Source: Ancylostoma caninum (taxonomy: Eukaryota; Nematoda; Chromadorea; Rhabditida; Ancylostomatidae). Taken from it: DNA of 64,000 nt. The notes beneath the pieces are model-generated. The model searched no databases. It was not told where the DNA came from and was given only the letters and a program-made list of their open reading frames with translations. Shown piece after piece: positions 12,626 through 22,552 of this stretch. The stretch lies in assembly GCA_037903475.1 (NCBI GenBank), contig JBAJFG010000649.1:434001-498000 (forward strand). Direction: 5' to 3'. The translations under genes were made by a program, and so were the position numbers. Position 1 is the stretch's first letter. Each line of letters begins with the position of its first letter.

Positions 12626-12681
12626 CTTTGTACTGGGTCCGCAATTGCACCGATTTTACTCCCGGAAAAACACCCTGTATA

Positions 12682-12847
12682 CAGTGCCTTCGATCCGGAT
12701 CTTCCTCCTTCCGCACCGCCTTAGATCATACGTGGCATCCTGCTGGCTGCATTCTCGCAGCCAACCGGCTGAGTATCGATCGCCAGCAGGACGCCACGTG
12801 TGATCTAAGGCGGTGCGGAAGGAGGAAGATCCGGATCGAAGGCACTG
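12682..12847. mobile_element. Foldback MITE with TA target duplication
   Basis: 166 bp made of two arms of about 67 bp that are inverted copies (ends CAGTGCCTTCGATCCGGATC) around a loop of about 30 bp. TA flanks both ends, at 12680-12681 and 12848-12849. It is noncoding; the long open frames through it exist only because GC-rich palindromes lack stops. Confidence 0.85.
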
Positions 12848-12849
12848 TA

Positions 12850-13309
12850 CGTACGCCGCGCCGCAAGACAATTCTAAAATGTCCTGCATATAGTGCATAG
12901 GAGGTCCGAGTCGCCGATTTATGCACAGATACTCAGCTATTGTCGCATATGAGACGCAGTACATATAAATGCTGCCTTTCAAACTTTTTAGCTGATTCAT
13001 TTTTACTCTTGTTTTCTCAAATAAGATATTCGAATTCACATGCTTATATGCACTGTACTTTGATGTTATCTTATCCTTGACTAGAGTGTAGCCAAGCATT
13101 GATCAATTATCTTGTCACTGACGGGAGAGAGCGTATTCGATGCAGAGGTTCATTGCAGCCACTGCAGCCGCCAACGTCTGATCGGGCTGATGCGGTCGTC
13201 ATTGTTCAGCAGCGTCACCAAATTTCTCATCACTGATTACGCCATCTCTCTACGACGTTGTTCGAGCTGTAGGCGTGTTGTGGCTGCTCCTCAAGAAGCT
13301 TCTACGTCC
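12850..13309. other. Region upstream of the thioesterase
   Basis: It contains in-frame ATG codons at 13112 and 13190 upstream of the preferred thioesterase start at 13310. No separate gene is seen. Confidence 0.4.
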
Positions 13310-15900
13310 ATGGACGATTATGAAGATCGTGCCAAGCGGTTCTTTGTATTCGAACAAGTGGAGCCAGATGTGTTCAGGTACAGACTTTCCTTCTATACCT
13401 TGTCTTTATTTCCATTTTCAATTTGAACAGTTTTTGATTATTTGATCTTTGATTTAACGCTTTCAAAAGGGCATTTTTTAAACCTTTTTTTCTCTATTGA
13501 ACTAAGCGAGCTCGAAGACGAAGAGGGAAGCCTACCTATTCTTCGTCCTGAAGCTCATAACATTTCATGATTTGATTTCTTTTCCTTCTCATAGTTTCAG
13601 AAGAGCTTTAGTTTCCACTCTAATCGGATGTGTAAAATAATAGCAATAGTAGATAATAGGTTTCTTTTTTGAACACGTCTTGAATTAGTTTTTGATTTGC
13701 TTGCAAGGCCTGGAGAGCTCTTCTATCACCTTTTTGTATTTGTGATGTATAATGGTTTAGCACACTTACATATGTGCAAAGAAGTAAGTATATTTGCAGA
13801 ACTTCGAATTTGGGCACATTACGACAAGGATCAGCCAAAGCTGCGTATGGAGGACTCATTTTTGCTCAAGCTTTAGCTGCTGCTGAAAATACTGTAGAAG
13901 AGAAGCTAAAGCCACACGCAATGCACTCCTTTTTCATATTGAATGGTGAGAACTTAGCATTTGTTTTTTTTTTCACTTCTTTTCTGCATTAGTCCTTTTT
14001 ATAGCCCGGTTTGTTACGTCTACCTACTTTCTGTAACAACATGATTTCATTCGTACATATCCGGCTCATCAGGACAAAAACCAAGAAAATGCTAATGCTT
14101 TCTATTGCTATTTTCTCCACATGTTTTCCCGTATCCTTCATGGACGCATTCATGCCGCGTTTTATAATCTGTTTCAAACGTGACGGTAATTGTGTATCTG
14201 TGCGGACCGCCTGCTTTTCTCTCTCCTCTTCAGTTGCTGTACACTTTCTAGCGTTCTTTTTCCTTCTGCTGCCTGTAAAACTATCTTCCTCCGTGGAATC
14301 CACTATAGGAACCACTAGTACTTTCCACATTTAGCTTAGGCAAGAGTGCTGCATTAAATTCCGACCACCTGCTTCAAAATAACATGATCATGTATACATA
14401 AATTTGTTATAACTATGTTTGAACACTCCGAATTTGCTTCTTCAGTGGACACATCTTTGCCAGTACAGTATCATGTGCGCCGCGTTCGAGATGGACGTTC
14501 CTTCTGTACGCGCACAGTCGAAGCTGTTCAGGAGGGGAAGATCGCTTTTATTCTGCAAGTCTCTTTTCATGTGGTCAGTAGTACTGTTTTATACGCGTTT
14601 TTTTTTTTAAATTTTCCATAGTTTGGTTTTTGTGGAGATTATTACGACCGAATATGTATGTCCATTTCGGTAATTAAGTTTCTGGAACTCTTAGTAGTTT
14701 TTGAGATCGCCTGAAAAAAAAACAAGTAATTTACAATTGGTTAGCCTGTCCCTCGTGTAGTGCTACCCATCGAGTCACGCGTAGCACAAGGGAAAGATTG
14801 TAGAAGTAATTTGTTCTCACATTAGAACATCGAAACTACGCATATCCCTTCATTTTTATCTTAACTTTGGTCTAACTTTAGCTTTTTGTTCAGTAGCCAT
14901 TTATTCTGTTCAGCTCGAGCCAGATTCTGCTGTTCATCAAGATGTTATGCCTGTCGTGCCATCATGGAAAGAGTTGAAGTGTATGTCAGACGTGATTCCT
15001 TGGTTAAAGACGGAAATAGCAGAGGGTGAGTTTTTTCTAATAGCTCAAAGAGGAAGCATCTCAGAATTCACTTTTTTCAGGCAGAATTAAGGTAAAACCT
15101 GCAGTTGAGCGTAGAATAAAGTACTATGAAAGTCGCGCGAATCAAAAGAATGGAGATTTATTCCAGGTGAGCGTTGTAGCAGCCGTTATCGCACATGTAT
15201 AATATATTTATGGAGTACTGTTAGAAAAGGTGTTCTTGTCATGTCATTACAATCAATACTCTTGCTGAACGTTTTCAGATAAGGCCGACAAGTATAGATC
15301 GGCACATTGGCCTTGGAGAACAATCAAATTCTAGAACTTTCTATTCTTGGTTCAGATCTGTTGGAGACTTGGGAGATTGCGAAAAGCTACATAGGTAATT
15401 CCTTCAAATTATTTGCAAACAATGTTTTCGGAGCGCTACAAGGGTGGGATAAATTAGACTGCGTGTTCAGGTACCTTGTTGCTTACAATACAGATGCCAC
15501 GATGGCTGGATCGGCTTTCCGTCCTCACTACGGGTACGAACTACACTTTACTTCCGAAAAGTTATGTTTTCATTCACACCCATACATATTTCTCGTATTT
15601 CAGCAATGATTTCGATCCATCCATGGTTTTCTCATTGGATCATAACGTATGGATGCATCAGCACATAATGAGAGCCGACCAGTGGATGTTGTTTGAAAAC
15701 ACTTCAACAGTTGCGGGTATGCTGTGAATTTCTCTGAAATTTTCTCGATTTTCCCCTTTTGAGTTTCTCTGTACCAATTCCGTTCAGGTAGAGGAAGAGC
15801 TTTTATAACGGGAAAACTTTGGAGCGAGGATGGTACTCTGATACTGAGTTGTGCTCAGGAGATTGTTTTACGAAGCAGAGGAACTGTATCTAGAATCTAG
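13310..15900 (+). CDS. Acyl-CoA thioesterase, TesB/ACOT8 type
   Basis: Nine exons with agreeing phases: 13310-13377, 13800-13945, 14446-14573, 14914-15025, 15081-15166, 15279-15394, 15471-15533, 15604-15716 and 15788-15900. They give 314 residues, near the usual length of about 300. The family hydrolyses acyl-CoA to free acid and CoA with two fused hotdog folds. The first half carries YGGLIFAQAL and VRDGRSFCTRTVEA. The second has SLDHNVWMHQH and MRADQWMLFENTS, typical of the C-terminal hotdog. By comparison with bacterial TesB the catalytic set is probably Asp227, Ser250 (often Thr) and Gln301. The protein ends in SRI, a plausible type-1 peroxisomal signal. Upstream in-frame ATGs at 13190 and 13112 would add 40 or 66 residues; the first would add an Arg/Ser-rich mitochondrial-like leader. 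The exon 3 donor (GTCAGT at 14574) is the least certain junction. Confidence 0.93.
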
Positions 15901-15949
15901 GTTGTTATGTTATGATCTTCAATACAGTGTACATACAATTACCACTACT

Positions 15950-15955
15950 AATAAA
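15950..15955 (+). promoter_or_regulatory. Poly(A) signal of the thioesterase
   Basis: AATAAA lies 50 bases after the stop codon at 15900, the usual distance for nematode mRNAs. Confidence 0.7.
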
Positions 15956-16506
15956 AACTTTAATGTAGTATTAAAATGGTAGGGTGATTTTCCTTGCAAA
16001 TTCTTGTCGCCTTATCCTTGCTGCGTCGACTTCGCCGCCCTATGCTTTGCCATGAGCGACTGTCGCCGCGGCAGAAGTGTAAATGCCTCTTTAATGGCGA
16101 TTTTTAAGTGCAGATATTGAACATATGGGACTCATATGTCACTGATGGCACGGTACGAAGTACTAGGACGAGATGATCGTTAGAAAAAGGGGGAATCTGA
16201 CGAAAATAAATCCCCCCGCGGAAAGATTAGAATTCAAAACCAATTTTAATTCTTATTTTTGATTGTAATCAATTCCTGAAATACTCAACGTATTTCAGAT
16301 GAGAATGCATTTTCTCTAGAAAATTTTATTGGTATTAGTAAGAAAACAATCCAATTCTTATGCATAATTATAACAAAATCATTAACGATTTCATATAGCA
16401 TCGATTTGTGCTTTGCTGGTACAAAAAAACTACCTGAATGGTATGCTTTTTACATGAGTAAAACGCTTATTTATCGTACAAGTGACGTGGAAGTACATCA
16501 CTCCTT
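15956..16506. other. Convergent intergenic region
   Basis: It separates the 3' ends of the thioesterase (+) and the ASP gene (-). No coding or repeat signal seen. Confidence 0.5.
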
Positions 16507-18077
16507 TCATGGTGCGGGACAGAGGCCGTTCTCGCATGTGCCTGGACAGCCGGCACAGACTGCTCCGACGCGGTAGACGTGTTGTCCGACAACGTTACCT
16601 CTGAAATTACATATTTTAGTTGGGCACCGTTACGGCTATGGAACATCAGTAAAAATCATACCCTGGAGCATACATGCATGAAGTAAAGATGAAAGAGCCA
16701 CAATTTCGTATAGCACAGCCCACGCGTGTGTTGCTCCACCATGCCATCTGAATATACTTGGAATAGGGGAGTGCCTATGAGAGTTCTCGACCAATCCAAT
16801 GAAGAAGACAACTAACTTTAGTGAATTTTCTTATGCTATTCGTTGTTCGTCGACGTATGGCTTCGGTGAATAGCATGTCCGTCCTCATGCCAAATCTGGC
16901 TAGTTGACCCCACCAACTTGCCATCGCCTTAAGAATCTCCTTCTTCTTGACGAATTCATTACTTAAAATAACAAGTTGCGCACCCATTGAGCAGCTCCAG
17001 CGAAATCGGACTGTCTGGCCAGAACGTTGACATTCTCCTTGTATCCCGGATGTCCGGACTCGGGTTGATTACGACCGTCGCATGTGTTCACATGCTGTTG
17101 AGCGTACGATTCCGCGTTGCAGTCGTAGATCTAAAACTGAGCGGTGCACATTTGCTTCTAAAACGATGGCATTTCTGGCCGATCGACATGAATTAAACGA
17201 ACTGAGGATATGTCTCCCAGCAGAAAAAAGTAAGAAAGTAATACATCAGCTCCTACAACGAAAATAGCATAGCGACGATGCACAAAAAATGTTCAGTTCC
17301 GATTAGCAATTTATGCACCGCAGGATGCCGCCCATTTGGTCTGCTGCGACCCACCACCTACGCGGCGCGGTACGGGCTCTGCCTGTATTTATGTTTTGTT
17401 TATGTTCACCACTGTTTTTCTTTGTGTTCTTGTTCCTCCTATCTATCCTGTTGCTTGGAGAGAACCCTTCTTTATGTTTTTGTGGGTAAACGGTGATAAA
17501 ATCACGTACAAGCTTATACATGGTCGAAGTTGGGGGCGCAATACCAAAGTTTCCATTTCTTTCCGTTTGTCCTCTTGCAATGCTGGCTCTAGAAAAAGGA
17601 ACTTTTCATTCTTAAGGGAGTTTGACTCTCAATATTCACAGATGACTCGCCTCAGCCTATTGTGCATATCCAGGAAAATCTCCCTTATACTGTCAGTTAA
17701 AGCGGGGTTTGGGCAGCTAGCTCGTGCTGGAATGTATAATAAATTCGTCAGAGATGATTCTTTTGCATAATTTGGTTTCCAGAAAACAATGGAGTTGTAA
17801 ACTAACGAGGTGTTACTATTACTGGAGGAGGTGTAGGAAATGGTGTAGTTGTGTCTAAAAAAAGGCAGCATGAGTACGTCATAGATAGCAAACTTTCCAT
17901 GGAAGTTGAAGAAGACCACTAACTCTGCGCTGCCGCTCCTCCAAGAAATTCAAGAAGAACCTGAAAGCGTCAATTTCTTCGTGGTTCAGAGGACATCAAC
18001 TCTTCTTTGTCACGATGGTTATCGAAAATATTCAAATCAGTAGGACATACCAGGATAACCACGGAAAGACGAGCCAT
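16507..18077 (-). CDS. ASP: secreted CAP-domain (SCP/TAPS) protein, single domain
   Basis: Eight exons on the minus strand: 18051-18077, 17924-17960, 17640-17726, 17510-17586, 16984-17130, 16817-16927, 16662-16747 and 16507-16600. They total 666 bases, or 221 residues. Residues 1-21 are a signal peptide split by an intron (MARLSVVIL, then VLLEFLGGAAAQ). CAP landmarks follow in order: CPNPALTDSIREIFLDMHN at 26-44, YDCNAESYAQ at 78-86, GYKENV, ASWWGQLARFG, then KMAWWSNTRVGCAI with cysteines, and a Cys-rich tail. Strongylid larvae and adults secrete many such proteins; their molecular roles are largely unknown. Two of the usual cavity residues are kept (His43, Glu108), but the HYTQ histidine is replaced by KFTK, so the tetrad is incomplete. 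Exon 4 needs the acceptor after GAG at 17587; the stronger CTAG two bases earlier would break the frame. The AAG acceptor of exon 6 is also weak. Confidence 0.88.
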
Positions 18078-19078
18078 TGCTATACTTGAGGGTGACACCC
18101 ATCCCGATCATTTTATAGAGCTCAAGCAATTGATACGATGACATGGCACATAATATAATATTAATTTAGAGAACTGGCATGTTGTTAGGGCAGGAGAGAG
18201 CCAGTTTAGTCTGAGAATTTTGATCTCTATTGTGAAAGTTATTGTTAAGTACAAGGTACGAAGTACTCGTCTGTCCATGTTCGCATATTCCAGACACGGA
18301 TTTCGGTTCGAGAGAACTTGTGGAAAGTACTTTCCAGGTACTGGTAATGCCACTGTTGTTGAGCATTAATGTAAGCTACTGTAAGATTGGTATTATATAT
18401 CGTGACAGTCAATATCCATATATTCAGGGGTTAATATTAGGTACTCTGCGATCAAAAGTTCCAAGATACAAAGTACTTGGGTCATGAATGAGCTGAATCT
18501 CAACAACACACATTAAATATAGCCCAGTGTTTTTCAGATATGATTCTGGGCCATATGAAGACAATATTTCTTCCAAAAGTACACTATATGCACTGTAGCC
18601 GGTTGAACTCTCCGCGACAGCCACGCCGCGACCTGGATGAGCTAATCGCAGCATTACTTTGGCGTTTTTTCTGTGACATTCGGGGGATTTTCGGCGCTTC
18701 TTAGTCCTTCTCATGTCTATATTGTTATTACATATTTCTTTAGTTTTTATTGCTCTCTATAGTGAAAGTTCCATCAACACAGGAAAGCACATAACAAGAC
18801 CAAGTAGCAGGGGAAGAGTTACAAGGGAAATTAAGTGGCGACGATTTCCTTCCCTATTATTACAGGATGAAATTTCTGGTGATACTCACTCCGGATATAG
18901 GGCAGAATACAAAGTATATACATAGTTCATATATTCACTGCACTGTTTGGTGTGGTGTCCGATTACTAGCAGCTTCAAGGTTTGATCTGTACTGGTTATT
19001 GGCGCGTATGAAGGGCACTGGGCACAGTACGCCGACGGCTTTCCTATCTCACGTGCCCTTTCCCACTTGACACTCTTG
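18078..19078. other. Upstream of the ASP gene, no secure gene
   Basis: The promoter of the ASP gene should lie here. A 70-codon frame at 18713-18925 (+) begins with a signal-peptide-like stretch and a basic segment (see findings), but has no supporting splice or family evidence. Confidence 0.4.
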
Positions 19079-22035
19079 TTGCGAAACATTACCACGTTAC
19101 AACTGCACACCGTTACCGCCACTGTGTAGCTGTAGCTTGGCAATGTTGCGGAGCAGCACTACGTTAGTTCAACTGCGCACCGTTACCGCCACTGTGCACC
19201 TGTAGCTCGAGCGATGTTGCGGAGCAGCACCACGTTAGTTCAACTCCACACCGTTACCGCCACTGTGTAGCTGTAGCTCGAGCGATGTTGTGGAGCAGCA
19301 CCACGTTAGTTCAACTGCGCACCGTTACCGCCACTGTGTAGCTGTAGCTCGAGCGATGTTGCGGAGCAGCGCCACGTTAGTTCAACTCCACATCGTTACC
19401 GCCACTGTGTAGCTGTAGCTCGAGCGATGTTGCGGAGCAGCACCACGTTAGTTCAACTCCACACCGTTACCGCCACTGTGTAGCTGTAGCTCGAGCGATG
19501 TTGCGGAGCAGCACCACGTCAGTTCAACTCTACACCGTTACCGCCACTGTGTAGCTGTAGCTCGAGCAATGTTGCGGAGCAGCACCACGTCAGTTCAACT
19601 CCACACCGTTACCGCCACTGTGTAGCTGTAGCTCGAGCGATGTTGCGGAGCAGCACCACGTTAGTTCAACTCCACACCGTTACCGCCACTGTGTAGCTGT
19701 AGCTCGAGCGATGTTGCGGAGCAGCACCACGTTAGTTCAACTCCACATCGTTACCGCCACTGTGTAGCTGTAGCTCGAACGATGTTGCGGAGCAGCACCA
19801 CGTTAGTTCAACTCCGCACCGTTACCGCCACTGTGTAGCTGTAGCTCGGGCTATGTTGCGGAGCAGCACCACGTTAGTTCAACTCCACATCGTTACCACC
19901 ACTGTGTAGCTGTAGCTCGAGTAATGTTGCGGAGCAGCACCACGTCAGTTCAACTCCGCACCGTTACCGCCACTGTGTAGCTGTAGCTCGAGCAATGTTG
20001 CGGAGCAGCACCACGTCAGTTCAACTCCACACCGTTACCGCCACTGTGTAGCTGTAGCTCGAGCAATGTTGCGAGCAGCACCACGTTGGTTCAACTCCAC
20101 ACCGTTACCGCCACTGTGTAGCTGTAGCTCGAGCGATGTTGCGGAGCAGCACCACGTTAGTTCAACTCCACATCGTTACCGCCACTGTGTAGCTGTAGCT
20201 CGAGCAATGTTGCGGAGCAGCACCACGTTGGTTCAACTCCACACCGTTACCGCCACTGTGTAGCTGTAGCTCGAGCAATGTTGCGGAGCAGCACCACGTC
20301 AGTTCAGCCGCACCGTTACCGCCACTGTGTAGCTGTAGCTCAATGTTGCGGAGCAGCACCACGTCGGTTCAACTCTACACCGTTACCGCCACTGTGTAGC
20401 TGTAGCTCGAGCAATGTTGCGGAGCAGCACCACGTCAGTTCAACTCCACACCGTTACCGCCACTGTGTAGCTGTAGCTCGAGCGATGTTGCGGAGCAGCA
20501 CCACGTTAGTTCAACTCCACACCGTTACCGCCACTGTGTAGCTGTAGCTCGAGCCGCGTTGTGGAGCAGCACCCACGTTGGTTCAACTCCGCATGAGCCA
20601 CCGCCACTGTGTAGCTGTAGCTCGAACGATGTTGCGGAGCAGCACCACGTTGTTAGCTCCGCACCGTACCGCCTCTGTAGCTGTGCTCAACCTGCTGTGA
20701 GCGCCCACGTTGGTTTGCAGGGCTATGTTGCGGAGCAGCACCACGTTGGTTGCAGTTCAACTCCACATCGTTACCACCCGTGTTGTGACTGTGTAGCTGT
20801 AGCTCTGAGCAATGTTGCGGAGCAGCACCACGTTAGTTCAACTCCGCACCGTTACCGCCACTGTGTAGCTGTAGCTCGAGCAATGTTGCGGAGCAGCACC
20901 ACGTCAGTTCAACTCCACACCGTTACCGCCACTGTGTAGCTGTAGCTCGAGCAATGTTGCGGAGCAGCACCACGTCAGTTCAACTCCACACCGTTACCGC
21001 CACTGTGTAGCTGTAGCTCGAGCAATGTTGCGAGCAGCACCACGTCAGTTAACTCCACACCGTTACCGCCACTGTGTAGCTGTAGCTCGAGCGATGTTGC
21101 GGAGCAGCACCACGTTAGTTCAACTCCGCACCGTTACCGCCACTGTGTAGCTGTAGCTCGGGCTATGTTGCGGAGCAGCACCACGTTGTTCAACTCCGCA
21201 CCGTTACCGCCACTGTGTAGCTGTAGCTCGAGCAATGTTGCGGAGCAGCACCACGTCAGTTCAACTCCACACCGTTACCGCCACTGTGTAGCTGTAGCTC
21301 GAGCAATGTTGCGGAGCAGCACCACGTCAGTTCAACTCCACACCGTTACCGCCACTGTGTAGCTGTAGCTCGAGCAATGTTGCAAGCAGCACCACGTCAG
21401 TTCAACTCCACACCGTTACCGCCACTGTGTAGCTGTAGCTCGAGCGATGTTGCGGAGCAGCACCACGTTAGTTCAACTCCGCACCGTTACCGCCACTGTG
21501 TAGCTGTAGCTCAACCGCTATTTGCGGAGCAGCACCACGTTAGTTCAACTCCACACCGTTACCGCCACTGTGTAGCTGTAGCTCGAGCGATGTTGCGGAG
21601 CAGCACCACGTAGTTAGCACTCCACACCGTTACCGCCACTGTGTAGCTGTAGCTCGAGCGATGTTGCGGAGCAGCACCACGTTAGTTCAACTCCGCACCG
21701 TTACCGCCACTGTGTAGCTGTAGCTCGGGCTATGTTGCGGAGCAGCACCACGTTAGTTCAACTCCAACACCGTTACCGCCACTGTGTAGCTGTAGCTCGA
21801 GCAATGTTGCGGAGCAGCACCACGTTAGTTCAACTCCACATCGTTACCACCACTGTGTAGCTGTAGCTCGAGCAATGTTGCGGAGCAGCACCACGTCAGT
21901 TCAACTCTACACCGTTACCGCCACTGTGTAGCTGTAGCTCGAGCAATGTTGCGGAGCAGCACCACGTCAGTTCAACTCCACACCGTTACCGCCACTGTGT
22001 TGCTGTAGCTCGGACCATGTTGTGGAGCAGTACCA
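19079..22035. repeat. 71-bp tandem satellite, about 41 copies
   Basis: The unit includes ACCGTTACCGCCACTGTG, TAGCTGTAGCTCGAGC and GCGGAGCAGCACCACGTT. The period is 71 bp, checked on neighbouring copies (ACGTTAGTT at 19161, 19232 and 19303). Most copies differ only at a few positions, such as GCGATG or GCAATG and TTAGTT or CAGTTC. Around 20680-20790 several copies are rearranged or truncated. The array is far more GC-rich than its flanks. Open frames across it end at TAG within the units and shift between copies, so it is not coding. Confidence 0.95.
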
Positions 22036-22552
22036 AGCCGCAGAGGGTGGACTTGGTGAAGCTGATGACTGGACCTTATTTATAGAGGCCCTCTAGTTAA
22101 ATGTGATTAGTGCGCAAACATTTGGGCTACGAAATCAGCTTCCCGGCCTTATTAGCCATCGCTGGTTCAGCTATCGTTGATCGTTCTCAAGGGAGGCATT
22201 TCTAGGAGACTTCGAAAGCGTACGTATGAAGAAAAAATATTTTCCGCCATTTTCCTCGGAATTTCTCAATCAGGAAGTGTTCCTCACAACGTAGACATCA
22301 ATGTATGTCGTAGAATTTAAAAAATTTATATCAAATTAACAAGTGTTTGAATTGCCACAATAGAAATATGAGTGATTTGTCATGGTGACTTTTGTCATGG
22401 AATCACACATGTACTTACTTAAGCTCGTCGTGGTCTAGTAGGAAAAGACTGCCGGCAAACAAATATACGATAGAAGTATGAGCTCTACAATATGCATAGA
22501 TGCACCACGATGTGGCGAGAGATCGCAGTGGTGACGGTGTTCTCAACGAACT
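22036..22552. other. Intergenic, downstream of the K-Cl cotransporter
   Basis: It lies between the satellite and the transporter stop codon and should contain its 3' untranslated region. I saw no clear AATAAA close to the stop. Confidence 0.4.

Noticed and set aside
12656..13099. 147-codon minus frame
   Set aside because: It runs through the GC-rich foldback at 12682-12847; the open frame is a composition effect and has no splice or domain support.
16775..16987. 70-codon minus frame as a gene of its own
   Set aside because: Its ATG lies in an intron and out of context. The useful part (from 16927) is exon 6 of the ASP gene, which joins neighbouring exons in phase.
20278..21613. Repeated open frames (peptide word VAEQHHVSSTPHRYRHCVAV) in the 71-bp satellite
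   Set aside because: 71 is not a multiple of 3, every frame meets TAG in the unit, and the frames survive only for a few copies.
19079..22035. CRISPR-like array
   Set aside because: The units are contiguous with no unique spacers, and the window is plainly eukaryotic.
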